This document shows positions 27,601 to 37,899 of a stretch of DNA of 64,000 nt, one piece after another (position 1 is the stretch's first letter; the number at the start of each line of letters is the position of its first letter). The notes under the pieces are model-generated. The model was not told where the DNA came from. It saw only the letters and a program-made list of their open reading frames with translations, and searched no databases. The position numbers and the translations under genes are program-made. The stretch spans positions 5,277,501-5,341,500 of the forward strand of contig NC_134962.1 in NCBI RefSeq assembly GCF_965638725.1. The letters are read 5' to 3'. The stretch is from Aptenodytes patagonicus (Eukaryota > Chordata > Aves > Sphenisciformes > Spheniscidae).

Positions 27601-29214
27601 CAATTTCATGAGAAAAACTGTTGGCAGCAGTAACCTTGTGAAAAAAAGAAAAAGGTGATTGTGAGAAGTGTGGTTAACTAGAAACCATTGATATGTTGTC
27701 TAGGAGGAATTTGGCTTCACAGAAACATATTGATCCAGCTTTGACAGCATTGTATTAAATTGTATCTAACCCTGGAAATATCATCCACAAATATCATCCA
27801 TCTCATTCCAAATGAATTGGCATGAGAGCTTGGATACTAATTTCCCTGGTCAGGTGATGCCAGTCCCAGAAACATGCAAACACTGCGTCTAACAGTCCAT
27901 GGTATTATCTCTACGGCTTTTCTCAAACCAAGTATCTCCAGTTTTTAAAATGCTCGCCTCTGTCTCTCTGTGTCTAGTGCTCCTTCCGAAGTTGCCTGGT
28001 ATTGACAGGACATAAACCTACTACTGGAAAAAAGTTAAGTCTGGGGAGTATTTCAGGTTCTCAGAAACTCTGTCATGTGGCTCCAAGTGTTCCAAACGTA
28101 GCTGATTTACCAGAAGGTGAACACTGGACCAAAGTCTCTAATCCAGATGGGCAAGATAAATTGTTGAGAATGGTCACTGCACCCTAATTGGCAGGATCTG
28201 CCCTTTTATAAGCACAAGCTTCCTGTACCAGCTTCAAACACTGCTTTTTACTTGAAATCTTTCACCTCAAAGGAATGTGACAGTACTCAAATTACACTGT
28301 TGCCATTAGCTCACAGGTAACTTGTTGACCTTCCTCCTAGTTCTCACTGCTTTCACTGGAAAGCTTGGGGTTTTATGACTCATTCCGTCAAATGTTTCCA
28401 GTGGCATTTAAAAAATGAAACAGACCTCTTCCTGCCTAGACTTGGGCAGAGGTTGGGCCTTTACCCAGTGACCTTTTTCTGAAGAAACAAAATACTTAAT
28501 ACAATTGCCATGGTTACAAACCTGCCAAGCGATGGGGGCTCACCGGTAATGCTTCGGGGCTATCCTGTAAAGTTGTATGACACAGGGAAAACCCCTGTGA
28601 GGTAGAAACAGCAAGGAAGGCTTTAACGTGGCACTTGCATGTAGCATTTATTAGCTTTGCTCCAGGTTCAGCTCTGCCAGCTTGGTTAAACTTTGTGCTG
28701 GACGCCCCGGACAAGCTGCTTTCCCCTTTGTGTACGTGTAGCCACTTCTGATTATATTGGAAGCTCTAGCTGCCTACTTTATGGCTTCCACACTCCTCCA
28801 TGTGCACCTGTTGCACAGCAATGGCTCAGGCCATCGCCGTATTAGTTCCAGACATTGTCACTCCTGGAAAGGAACAACCCAGTTCAGGCCCACGAACCCC
28901 ACAGAAACACTCGTGGAAACGCCACTGAGTTGCTGCGGGAGATCCTTAATTCGGCAGAGCCGACGCTAGGCACCTGCGCGCTCTTGTCAGGCATCAATAC
29001 CCCGGTGTCCCTAGCAGGAGGAGCAGAGGGCCCCCGCTCCTGGAAACCCCCTTCCGCGAGGCCTGAGCCCGGTACCGGGGGACAGAGGAGCCCCCCGTGC
29101 TCGGAGGCACCCCGCGGCGGCCGGAGCCCTCGTCCCTGCGGCGAAGGGAGCGCGGCGCCCGCGCCCCCGCGCCTCACCTACCTGCAGGAGAAGCAGCGCG
29201 GCGAGTAGCTCCAT
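15456..29214 (-). CDS. CDH26: Cadherin-26-like protein, complete 16-exon coding span
   Basis: Single-pass calcium-dependent adhesion protein of the plasma membrane. The joined exons give 783 codons with every junction in phase; human CDH26 is about 830 residues. Order: signal peptide (1-17), short propeptide with basic cleavage sites (RKR, then AKR at 39-41), five cadherin repeats from about residue 42, a transmembrane helix near 607-632, and a cytoplasmic tail ending in a catenin-binding-like DFLNTLGPKF motif. Cleavage after AKR leaves Trp at mature position 2, the classical strand-swap residue. Clear repeat motifs include DRE, DINDNAPKF, EDKDSP and SDINDRMP. The link between repeats 3 and 4 is degenerate. 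Exons: 29182-29214, 27557-27634, 27349-27429, 26715-26876, 25308-25455, 24462-24628, 24166-24294, 21709-21894, 21256-21524, 20499-20641, 20021-20254, 19270-19497, 17968-18092, 17489-17563, 16369-16452, 15456-15665. The CDH26 name rests on this architecture plus the FAM217B-PPP1R3D-SYCP2 neighbours. Another desmoglein-like cadherin is less likely. Confidence 0.9.
16369..16452 (-). CDS. CDH26: CDH26 coding exon 15 (cytoplasmic, alternative donor)
   Basis: 28 codons, acceptor CTTCCAG|GGCGGC, donor CAG|GTATGA. An internal CAA|GTAAGA donor would end the exon at 16,420 and remove 17 residues in frame (VRHLDYIIQTVDKILGQ). Both forms join exon 16 in phase 0. Confidence 0.8.
16619..16672. repeat. 27-bp tandem duplication
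   Basis: Two adjacent copies of a 27-bp unit beginning CTTATAAGTACATA (16,619-16,645 and 16,646-16,672), differing at three positions, in a CDH26 intron. Confidence 0.85.
17489..17563 (-). CDS. CDH26: CDH26 coding exon 14 (cytoplasmic)
   Basis: 25 codons, phase 0 at both ends, acceptor TACGCAG|GCTAAG, donor GAG|GTAACT. Encodes AKLDISDHAALPPVPVEAGK. Confidence 0.85.
17968..18092 (-). CDS. CDH26: CDH26 coding exon 13 (TM end, juxtamembrane)
   Basis: Acceptor CAACAG|TTTTC, donor CAA|GTAAGT. Of three nearby AG sites, only this one continues the membrane helix (VFSILLYQFYVL) and stays open into LPQEGEQTLINYNEE. The two nearer AGs run into stops. Confidence 0.88.
19270..19497 (-). CDS. CDH26: CDH26 coding exon 12 (EC5 and start of TM)
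   Basis: Acceptor TTTTAG|GGGAGT, donor CTGG|GTAAGT. Contains LPEGSYLVPVIIQDRQG, the cysteine cluster CFCPDGHTC, and the first half of the membrane helix (AIAIILMAFLLLL). Confidence 0.92.
20021..20254 (-). CDS. CDH26: CDH26 coding exon 11 (EC4-EC5)
   Basis: Acceptor ATCTAG|GTGTTC, donor TTTG|GTGAGT. Contains GVPPQTGTGTILLYLSDIND followed by RMPTL, an intact linker motif, then the start of the membrane-proximal repeat. Confidence 0.92.
20499..20641 (-). CDS. CDH26: CDH26 coding exon 10 (EC4)
   Basis: Acceptor TTTTTAAG|ATATG, donor CATG|GTAAGT. Encodes YELAHDPDGWLSVDENSG and NNSLYTIIVHAIDH, the desmoglein/CDH26-like fourth repeat. One potential N-glycosylation site (NNS). Confidence 0.92.
21256..21524 (-). 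CDS. CDH26: CDH26 coding exon 9 (EC3-EC4)
   Basis: 89 codons plus 2 nt. Starts PLNYEDDSEMRLVISVANE after TTTCAG and ends at AAA|GTAAGT. The usual DxNExP linker is replaced by SQWAPRFHPP, so the calcium ligands between repeats 3 and 4 are largely missing. Confidence 0.92.
21709..21894 (-). CDS. CDH26: CDH26 coding exon 8 (EC3)
   Basis: 62 codons, acceptor TCCCAG|TACCAG, donor GAG|GTAAGG. Contains LQVEDKDSPNTPAWRAKY and FTIETDPDTNEGILSV, the highly typical third-repeat pattern. Confidence 0.93.
22930..23527 (+). mobile_element. Solo LTR of an endogenous retrovirus
   Basis: About 598 bp with TG...CA ends, starting TGTGCTGGTTTTATCTGG and ending GGGGTTAAACCACAACA. This is a terminal sequence I recognise as a common bird LTR type. 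An ATTAAA signal near 23,392 fits plus-strand orientation. The flanking pentamers ATGTC (22,925-22,929) and ATGTG (23,528-23,532) differ at one base and look like a decayed target-site duplication. No internal viral sequence is present. It sits in the intron between CDH26 exons 7 and 8, antisense to the gene. Confidence 0.85.
24166..24294 (-). CDS. CDH26: CDH26 coding exon 7 (EC2 end)
   Basis: 43 codons, acceptor TTCAG|ATTGCC, donor AAT|GTAAGG. Contains KASDHGTPQLSS and EDANNHLPVF, a variant of the DxNDNxPxF linker. Confidence 0.9.
24462..24628 (-). CDS. CDH26: CDH26 coding exon 6 (EC2)
   Basis: Acceptor CCTAG|ATGAG, donor AAG|GTGATG. Contains DEPVFQVTASDKDEDG, FNIDPTTGSI and GCLDYK. The last is a degenerate form of the usual LDxE motif (K for E). 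Confidence 0.9.
25308..25455 (-). CDS. CDH26: CDH26 coding exon 5 (EC1-EC2 linker)
   Basis: Acceptor ATTTAG|ATACG, donor AAAG|GTCAGT, ends in phase 1. Contains the intact inter-repeat calcium motif DINDNAPKF followed by YSVTVREN of repeat 2. Confidence 0.92.
26715..26876 (-). CDS. CDH26: CDH26 coding exon 4 (EC1)
   Basis: 54 codons between CAAAAG|CTG and CAG|GTAACA. Contains LFNNKS, YLISGPGVD, GLFSIEDDANGHVYV and the calcium-ligand motif TIDREK. Confidence 0.92.
27349..27429 (-). CDS. CDH26: CDH26 coding exon 3 (EC1 start)
   Basis: Acceptor TTACAG|CCTGCA, donor CAG|GTACAA, 27 codons. Encodes PAKRTWVITT then EEDKGPFPK. AKR is a plausible convertase site, and the following T-W places Trp at mature position 2. 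Confidence 0.9.
27557..27634 (-). CDS. CDH26: CDH26 coding exon 2 (propeptide)
   Basis: Acceptor CACAAG|GTTACT, donor GAG|GTTTGT, phase 0 at both ends, 26 codons. Completes the signal peptide (VTAANS) and carries the basic RKRS site of a short propeptide. Confidence 0.82.
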
Positions 29215-29470
29215 GGGAGGCGGGCAGCGGAGCGGGAGCGCGGCGCGGGGCCGCGGAGCCCGGCAACGTCCCGGCCCCGGCCCCGGCCCCGGCCCCGGGC
29301 AGCGCCGAGCGGCGGGCGGAGGGAGCGGGGCCGCGTCCAGCGGCTGCTCCGCCAGCGTCCCCCGGGGCTGGCCGGCGGCGGGGGCTCCGGGCAGCGGCAG
29401 CGGCCCCCCGAGCCCGGGCAGGCTGCAGCTGAGTTAGTCGTTCCCTGGAAGTTTACACAGCGGCTTGTTA
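28880..29470. promoter_or_regulatory. CpG island at the CDH26 5' end
   Basis: Abrupt GC- and CpG-rich block around the signal-peptide exon, including a (GGCCCC)n run at about 29,271-29,299. No TATA box is evident. Start sites are unresolved. Long open frames here on both strands are GC artefacts. Confidence 0.75.
29182..29214 (-). CDS. CDH26: CDH26 coding exon 1 (signal peptide)
   Basis: Starts MELLAALLLLQ, a typical leucine-rich signal sequence, and ends CAG|GTAGGT in phase 0. It lies inside a CpG island, as expected for a first exon. Confidence 0.85.
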
Positions 29471-29489
29471 CAGTCGAAGCTCTTTCCAC

Positions 29490-32400
29490 TAAGTAGTTAC
29501 CTGTGGTTTCACTGGCATTTGAGCCGTCCCAAAGGACAAGCGAGTATTTCTGCCTCGTCAGACAAAATTAAACAAAAATGAACTGATGATGCTGTAAAAC
29601 TGGAATGACCCAAAGCAAAGCTCAGTCCTCCTTTGTTGCTTTTCCAGTCAGATTGCAACTGCCACTTTCAGTATTACGCAAACCAAATGTGCCGTTACTG
29701 CAGTTTTATGACTATTATACAGCCAGAATAAAACATGTGGCTTTCCTTGACAGTTACTTGGAAATGCCATTTCCCAATAACTTCACAGTCGTTTGCAAAA
29801 ATGCAAATGTGTAACTTTATATTTAATGGGAGCTATTTTTATCTGCCGTGCCCAGGAGTGCTACTTTTATATTACTTCAGACTTTGAACCAAGAACAAGT
29901 TCTGTAAAAGCTTATTTGAAAGCTGATATAAACAACACTAGATTGTCCTGTTCAACTGAAAAGCCATCAAGCAAGTATGAACTTGCATACCTGAAGCTGA
30001 ACTTCCCACCCAGCTTGTGAAAAATATGTTTTAAATAAAACTACATAAAGAAGCAGGAAATGAAAAATTAAGTCTCATAAAACTGTGTAAAAAGAAGGCT
30101 GAGTGGCAGGGAGTATGGGGAAGGTCCTGGCTTCTATGAAAACTTTCACAGCATTTTCCTTTCTCCTGTATTGCTTTTATTGGGCACAAGGGGGTTTATT
30201 CTTTTTTAGAAGTGGAAAATAATTAATTTAGTGTTCTGGAAGTTGTGAAAGGAAGACTTAGGGATGAACTGATCTTCTGTTCAGGGGAGAAGAAAAGCAA
30301 TAGATCATGTCAAATAGGCCACGATGTTTTAAATAACAGTGAGCATGGGGAGGAAGGCAGGTAGATGATCTTCTGAGATTCACTATTAACAGGACAAAAT
30401 AACAGTAACAGGCTTAAATAGCGGCACAGGATAGGATGGTTTAGACATCAGGAAAACCTCAAATAGCCAGAACGTTCTGATTGTAAATTCTTGTGTGATA
30501 TCTCACAGAGGAGTTTTGTAATGCTTAATATAAAGATTACGAAAACAGCAAAGCAAAGGGATTTTCAGAAATAGGAAATGCCATTTTTTTTCCCTTTGAA
30601 TCTCTCTCCCTTCATTTTCCTCAATTAGTCTCAGCTGAACAAACGAACATGCTGTGTGAAATTCAGTTAAACATACTTATCCATGTATACTAGCAACACG
30701 AGAATGTGGTTCTCTCCAATCATCTACCCACGTCTCTGCTGTTCTTTGGATCATGTTCTAAGTGTCCTGGAGATTATAACAGAGAATGTGAAACTCATTG
30801 ATTAGTGCATTTAAAAAAAAAGGTATGAATATGATGAAGTAAGTTTTTCCTGTTATTTTCACCCATTATGATGCCTTAACACAGCCAGTACAGAAGTGAC
30901 TGCCATGTGGAGTAGAAATAATCATACAGCTTTAACCACCTGGCTTGGCCATCAGCAGCAATATAGCTGAGATATGCCGAGCTACAAGCTCTGTCCTACA
31001 CTGCAGTAAAGAAATTCTCCAAATGAAAAATTCAGAGGTGCCATCTTGTGGATGATGAAAAAAATACAACTAAGTAACAAATAGGCAGTATCTCACTTTT
31101 AATATAGTAAATATACAGTAACTTTGAATTACAAGATCACTTCCCAATGAAACTACTAGCAAAAACATCCACAAAAAGTTCAAATAAATAAGAACATGTG
31201 ATTAGCAACATCAAAAGCTGGGCTGCAAATTCTCAGTTAATAGAGTTCCAAAATTCTGTTTCTTCACATCTTTGTAACAGGGTCATTTCATTGAAAACAA
31301 CAGAGCTGGTCAAAGTTTATACTAGCATAACTGAAGTAGAAGCTGGCTATTTATTTAAAATGCAACCTGAGCGTATTTGTTCTGTAGATAGTACTGCAGA
31401 ACATTAAACCTTTAAATCATCTAGAAAAAAATGTTGAATTATCTCACATCACAGTAAACTTGTTCTTCAAGAAGCATCGTCAATGCTAGGCTTAGACACA
31501 CATATGATCATATTGCTAAACACAGTGAAAAAAAATATAAATAGCCACACAAACAGTGAACTGTGGAAGTATTTTAATTCCAAACTGAATGTATTTGATG
31601 GAATAAACTTTTCTGCGATATTCAGAAGTGCTTCTAAAGACAATATCCATCAATACAAAATGAAGGAAACATAAACCATAGTCCTCTTCATAAAAGGAGC
31701 TCTTTTTATCTATAGGCCCAGAACATAGTCAAGTTAAAATGGAAGCAAAAGTGCTGCAGGATAAAATCCAACCCTTGCAGGTCTGCTCACGCTAAGAACT
31801 GCTTGTTGAGGCAAACACAGAATTTCTATTTCTGTATGTGAACAAAGAAGACTGTGTAAGAAGTATCAAATCAATGAACGAAAATTAGACTTGTGTGGTT
31901 ATCATGTGAGACAAACTTACTTGGCGAGATCACAGCCAGAGCTTAATGACGAACAAGTACTCAGACTTGTTTTATGTGGCATCACCATCTCCGCCTGCTC
32001 AACTTTTTAGTCTCCAACAACAGACTGATGCCCATCAGATCACAAGCACTACATGAAAACAAAACTTTCCTAGGTCTGTGAGAAAAAAACTTTTCTCGGT
32101 GCCAATCACCTTTGCTCTGGTCAAAGCTGGCTGAAACACTATTTATTTATTCTTTAAGAAGTGATCATGCAAAATGTGCCTGTATCTACATGCCCTCCTT
32201 ATAACCTAGGAAAGCATCAATATAGAGTAACATTTCAGAGGAAAATTTAGCATGCACTAATATTCAGTGCTATAATAACATGCTAAATTAATTACTGCAT
32301 TTAACAGAATTTGTTTTAAAAAACTGCTATTCTCATTATTGACTTGATCCTGCCCACCTAGCTTTTGGTGCTTATAATAGTGCACTAAACCAGTGTACTA

Positions 32401-32929
32401 AAATCGTGCGCTAAAGTAGTGCTTATTGGCAAGAGCAGTCCTACTGACTTTCACTACTGTCAACGTGAATCAGGAAAATTTGAGTAATGAAGGCTTGCAG
32501 AATTTGGCCAGAGCTTGAAAGTCTAGCACTGGATGCAAGAACCTTTCATCTAAAAAAAGCTGAAATACATGATGAGTCTGGAACAAAACAAAAGGATGAA
32601 ATAGCAGCAATAGAATGTGCTGGTCCTCTGCAGCTGCTGGTGTTGAATGCTATCCTCTAAGTTTCACCACACCAATTTATTTGATCTTTGAGCATGTCAG
32701 ATTAAGTTTCACTTCAATTGCATAGAGCTGAATGTACATGCAACTACGATTCATTTTAACTGTAACTTCACAAATACTGAATATGGAAATATAATACTGT
32801 ATATCACATTTGTTTCCTTTATCAATTTAAAATTTCACATTTGGTCTCCAGCAGACTAGGAAAAAAACACTAAAAATATTTCTTAGACTATTCCTGAGCA
32901 ATGTTTTTATGTACTGTAAAATACTCTCG
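29490..32929. other. AT-rich spacer between CDH26 and FAM217B
   Basis: No gene recognised. Small open frames at 29.6-30.0 kb and 31.2-31.7 kb lack any domain, signal or splice context. Two more minus-strand AATAAA hexamers lie at 32,142-32,151. Confidence 0.5.
32344..32512. repeat. Possible ancient amniote interspersed repeat
   Basis: Starts near TTGATCCTGCCC and ends near TGCAGAATTTGGCC, with a central TCCTACTGACTTTCAC. This resembles the decayed palindromic TGATCCTGC...GCAGGATTTGGCCC repeats seen across sauropsids. Identified from memory of the motif only. Confidence 0.3.
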
Positions 32930-32947
32930 TTTATTACTACATTTATT
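32930..32947 (-). terminator. Candidate poly(A) signals for FAM217B
   Basis: Two minus-strand AATAAA hexamers (32,930-32,935 and 32,942-32,947). They are the first canonical ones I find downstream of the FAM217B stop and imply a 3' UTR of about 1.6 kb. Positional inference. Confidence 0.3.
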
Positions 32948-34528
32948 AATATTCTCACATTTTAAACTACATATAAATCCATGCTTTGAAATTTTACAAA
33001 GCTGAAGATCTGGTAGGCACAATGAAAGAATAGAAACAGCTAAGCATCTTAAAACCAAGATGAGCTCAACAGGAGAAGTGCAATTTAACTATATACATAA
33101 TGTACTCTTTAGTATTTGCTACTTTTTCATTTTCTATCATGTGAAGGATCCGCTTGTAAAATCTGGTCCGTCAGACCTCAGCTCACTTCTCATACACAGT
33201 TCACTGTGACTGGTGGCTGAGGATGAAGTTAATGCTGCTCAGTGTTTCATTTTAAAATGAAAGTATAAAACAGCCTCTAGAATTTCATCTTTAACAAGAT
33301 CATGTCCCCAGCTGCTGTGATTGATTTGAAATTGTAACAGATGAACTGACATTTGCATACTCACTGAGCTATCCTACATACTCTCTTGTATCTCACAGAC
33401 ACAAGAGAAAACAGAGGGTCCGAGGACAGGACCCACTCCTGGTCGTACAATTTCTTTTGTAGGGTATTTCCTCATGTCACTTCACTAAACCTTGAAACAA
33501 GAAGCCAAACTAACTGAAGTAGACTGGACCATGGGATAAGTAATAGTCATCTTGGGTGACTGAAAATAGGAATCTTTTGTATCAAAATATATCTTTACTT
33601 GAACTTACAATAGCCTTTAAATTCATCCCCTAAGAGTCTATTTTTTATGTTTTGAGAGGCTACCAGTTCTGCAAATTAGGCCCCAGAGTCTCTAGTAATA
33701 CCCTCATTTTGCATTAGTCATATATATCCATGTACAATTTGAAATTTGGTCATTTCCTCTAAATGACAAAAAGCATCAAGGCTTACAAAATGAACTTCAA
33801 GGAAAGCTGTCTGTAAACACAGTGAAGATTTCTGGGTATAAAAATATGCATTCCATTTTCTTAATCTGTCACTACTGACGTGCTCCCTAATAATTTTTTG
33901 TCTTAAAAAGAATCCTTTCTGCATTAAAATATTTCAAAACATTATCTCCATTCTTCTTCTTATCAAAAAAATATCTAATTCATCAAAAAAATCCAATTCA
34001 TCATCTTCTGTGAAGAATTAGAGTTTGACTTTGCATAGATAAGCACGCTCCATTATTCTATAAAAACAGTTGAGCCCTTTTCCATCAGAGAACACCATGA
34101 TCAAACCTGTCTCAGAAAATAGCACATCTGTTCAAGAAAAAGAGCACGGATCCTACTCTTTCAAATACACCAAAGTAAGCATAAGAAACGCCACAGACTT
34201 CAATGGATTTCAACTGGTGCAAATAGGAGCACACGTTATAATTATATATTTTCTGAACTTTCATACTCTGCTATTGTTAGCTTCATTGAGCAACTGTAAG
34301 TATTTTTGAGGAAAGACCAATGGAAGACACTTGCCTTCAGGGAAAAGATTTCCTGCTGGCCTTGCTGGCTTAAGATCAAATGTATTGAAATGAACAGTGC
34401 TGACTTAGAACCACGCATCAAGAACGTATTTTCTCAGGACCTTCCTATGAAGAAAACATGACCCTTCTGTGTTGGCCAAATGCTTTCTAGCAGTCAAGAA
34501 GCATCAACATTTACTAACTAATTTTTCT

Positions 34529-35720
34529 TCATTTAAATTTGCGTGATGTTTGCTTCGTGCCATTTGTTTTTATTTTCCTGTCCCCTGTTGGTTTTTTAGA
34601 AGGAACATAATTGTTGGCATTGCCATTTTTCTTTGGATTTGTACACGCGTATGTTTTTAAGCCTTTGATGGGAGCAGCTGAACCATGAAATACTGGGGTT
34701 TGCTTAGGGGCTCTGATATTACCAACACTTTGAATCTTAGAACTGTTCTCAGAGGGCTGCACATTGAGAAGCTGTTGCTTTGCAGTTGGTTTTTTTTTCA
34801 GTTCACTCCTTACTTCACCAGATTGTCTCTGAGAAGACACTGCACATCCCATTCTCTCAGGAAGTTTCAAGTGACCTGGATGAGAATATAACTGGCGACT
34901 TTCTTCACAGTATGAATCTCCCCTGTGACCTGAATAGCTTCTGGGCAGCTTTGTAACACTTTCTTGGGGAACCACTTGCTTGTTAGGCAAAGGGCTGAGC
35001 AATGCTTTGCCTTTGCCAGGGCTTTTTAGGGTACGGATGGAGCCGGGAGCAGTCTGTGGTCTGGCTTTGGCTGCCTTTCCTTTCTCATTCTGTACAGTCT
35101 GCATTTGCAGCCATTCCAGCTGCAAAAGGCGATCAATGTATTTCTCAAGAAATCCTGTTGGCTTTGGTCGAAATTCAGTTTTACCCTCTACATTAACAAA
35201 GATGGCCAGTTGCTTCAAGTCCCATGAGTTGAAAGGGGGTGGGAGGAAGTCTGGGTAGTAATATTCCGATTCTTTAAAACCCGTATCAGGGACATGTTCC
35301 AAACAAACTGGATCAATTTCTTCAGCTCTGAGAATGAGTTCTGGTGGTGTGCAGGGAGATGGGGGAATGGGAATCCTTTCTGAATCAGAGAGGTCACTGG
35401 CACTATCATCTTCAGCATCTTCTTTAATAATTTGTACTGATTCAAAATCAAGAAACATTTCATCTACAGATGGTTCTCGCCATTTAGAAGAGCATGGACC
35501 AGCTTCAGCAACATGTTCTTCATGATTCTTTTCCAACTCTTCTTTTTTACTGCCATAAAAATGTTGCACTGGGCCTTCTTTAACCCTACAGAAGCTACCT
35601 TGTGTGCTGCCCTTTATGCTAGGAGGGATCCTGTGCAGGAAAGATTCATTTTGCCTTCTTTCTGGGAGACTCATCTTTGGTCCTTGTACTCTGTGCAGTG
35701 ATGTGCAAACACTCGTGATC
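34529..35720 (-). CDS. FAM217B: FAM217B main coding exon (exon 4)
   Basis: Acceptor CTTTTCATTCAG|GATCAC, stop at 34,529-34,531. Carries all the recognisable family blocks. A shorter protein of 381 residues could start at the Met at 35,672-35,674. Confidence 0.95.
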
Positions 35721-37670
35721 CTGAATGAAAAGAAAGATCATATCCTGTCAGAATGATTAATGTCTTTGGAACAACAGTTTACAAAGGTCTTGCTACCTCC
35801 TTCAAGGACATGGATCTACACGAATGAAGCTAAAATTGGCATGGAAATGTAGTAATGAGGTAAAAGTAATATCTGCTGGCAGAGATAACACTGCCTACTA
35901 CTGATTTTTTTTGTTTTATTTTATTCTGATTTTGCCTGAGAACTCACTAAGTTCCCATATTGATAACTTAAATTTGTTGTCCTCATAAATGCTGAATTCT
36001 GGGACCAGCTAAGCCAAAGGCAAAACACAGAAGCCATGATTTCATCACAAGCATTTTATATACCAGTTTGAAATGTCTACAAATTAAACAGACAATCTTA
36101 ACATAAAGTTACCTTTTTGACTGAGTATTGTCATCCAGCTGGTTTCTTCCCTTCTTAAAAATACTTGGTTGGTTACCATCTTGAGTCTCATGGGAAATCT
36201 GAAAAGATATGAAAGTATGTGATGTTATGAAGAAAGCTGACATAAACTAAGTACCCTTTTTCTGTTAAAAAAAAAAAAAAAGAATTATTTACCTTTTCAA
36301 TGGAGCTTGATACATTTTTGCCTAATCTTCCAGGAGAAGTTTTCACATGAGAAATTGGTTTATTTAGTCCTTTGGTGCTCAGATGGCTTTCTCCATTACT
36401 GTAACTAACAAGGATTAAACAGAATGTCACATATAAATAGCAACATATACGATCATCAGAATAGAAATACAATAAAAGTTTAGAGTGCAATTCAGTTTAA
36501 AAAAGAGAGAGAGCTGATTGCAACTATTCTTAAAGTTCATCAGAACTATGCCATGGTCACTTTTTATTTTTTTGTACTATTAAGGCACTACTATATTTTT
36601 AATACTACCAATGCAAAAGTTAATAATTCAGTCAGATGACATAATAATAGAACTTAGCCCTTATATAGAATTCTCTATCAGAGGATCCCAAAGTTACTTT
36701 GGGGATAATAAATAGTAAATATTAGAGACTACATATTTAACTACTAATTTCTATAGTAACTGGTACATGGTCCTACTGCAATTTAAAAAAATTAATTATA
36801 AAGTACAGTACGAAGGCCACTGCAAACCAAATCTTGCTTGCCTTTCTCATTTGCATACTCTCAACAAAATTTAAAGGATTATTCCTACGAAGTTAAGGAG
36901 TGGAAGTGGGCAGGGAGCATACAATCTATTCTGATATTAATACAAACTATTTCACAACAAAGGCACAAACAAAATTCACCATTTCATCTTATACTGGGGT
37001 TGTGGAAATATTAGTAGGAGAAAAACTCATATGCAAACAAATGGATGGCCTTACTGATCTGGACAGCTTAAAACTAAAATACATATTTCCTCAATTAAAT
37101 CAGATACATTTCTGTGTAAGCACACAGAATCATTAAATCTGTATTCTGTAAGAATCAGAAAACAGTGTTTGTTCTACAGACAAGAAATACTACTAATTTT
37201 AAAAAGGAAAGCTTTCAAATGTCATTTTAGAACAGGAATGAGCAAACTGTGCCCTCCCGGTCTAATCTAGTTTGACTGCAGTTCAGTTAATTTGTCAGGC
37301 TGTACATCTTGTTCGCAGTTTTTATGTCTGTATAGTCAGATTTTGTTTTAAAAAACATGATTTAACCAATTCAAGAGCTTATAAAAGAATGAAAATAAGC
37401 CTTGTGCCTCCAGCATTAATGCAGTCACCTTTGTCACTTTGTGACCTGCATGATCATACTGCACAATCATTTCTGTTGCTGTGGACAACCTGAGCAGTAC
37501 AGCCATGCACTTATTAACTAATCAACAGTATTTAGAGGTTTCTGTAACTAGAAAGACAGAAAATAATTTCCTTACTTTACCGTTCCTTTGTGGTTTTCAT
37601 TGATTTGGCTTTCCTTTTTCTGTGTCTCTCTGTGCAGTAATAAGGGATATTCTTGAATGCCTGGTCCCAT
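34529..37670 (-). CDS. FAM217B: FAM217B, complete four-exon coding span
   Basis: Protein of unsettled function; human FAM217B (C20orf177) is about 383 residues. The family core is clear in the large exon: FLDFESVQIIKEDAEDDSAS, DLSDSERIPIPPSPCTPPEL, EYYYPDFLPPPFNSWDLKQL, KYIDRLLQLEWLQMQTVQ, KARPQTAPGS and a lysine-rich C-terminus. No signal peptide or membrane segment is visible; it looks like a largely disordered intracellular protein. Upstream of the first Met of that exon (residue 114 here) the frame stays open to an acceptor. Three further exons join in phase back to an ATG at 37,668-37,670, giving 494 codons. Exons: 37576-37670, 36293-36404, 36113-36198, 34529-35720. It is head-to-head with PPP1R3D, as in human. 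The core is certain; the long N-terminus is a model. Confidence 0.9.
36113..36198 (-). CDS. FAM217B: FAM217B coding exon 3
   Basis: Acceptor TCTTTTCAG|ATTTCC, donor AAAAAG|GTAACT, 28 codons plus 2 nt. The two spare bases complete an Arg codon with the first base of the main exon. No stop in the joined frame. Confidence 0.75.
36293..36404 (-). CDS. FAM217B: FAM217B coding exon 2
   Basis: Acceptor CTTGTTAG|TTACAG, donor AAAAG|GTAAAT. Encodes YSNGESHLSTKGLNKPISH and onward, 37 codons, ending in phase 0 and joining exon 3 without a stop. Confidence 0.72.
37576..37670 (-). CDS. FAM217B: FAM217B coding exon 1 (predicted start)
   Basis: ATG followed by GPGIQEYPLLLHRETQKK. Two overlapping donors compete: ACG|GTAAAG and, 5 nt on, AAA|GTAAGG. 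Only the second gives a frame open into exon 2. An upstream non-coding exon in the 39-kb CpG island is likely but not located. Confidence 0.65.
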
Positions 37671-37899
37671 TATTACTCTTTTTAAAGGGTATCTGCACCT
37701 TTATTGTTACATAATCTTCAAACGACTCCAGTCTTTTGGGTTCGTAAGGCACAGCGTATCAAATGCAAACATCACCACGTCCTAGAGATGCAGTAAACAA
37801 ACACCATGCGATTCCTCCCAACGTGATTTATTTTTAAAGCAGTAACACAGATGTAATCAGCTACCAAATGGTACTGGAAAACACTGTCCCCTCCACCAG

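Noticed and set aside
28855-29489. Open frames of about 100 codons on both strands around the CDH26 first exon
   Set aside because: GC-driven; the only supported coding part is the 11-codon signal-peptide exon.
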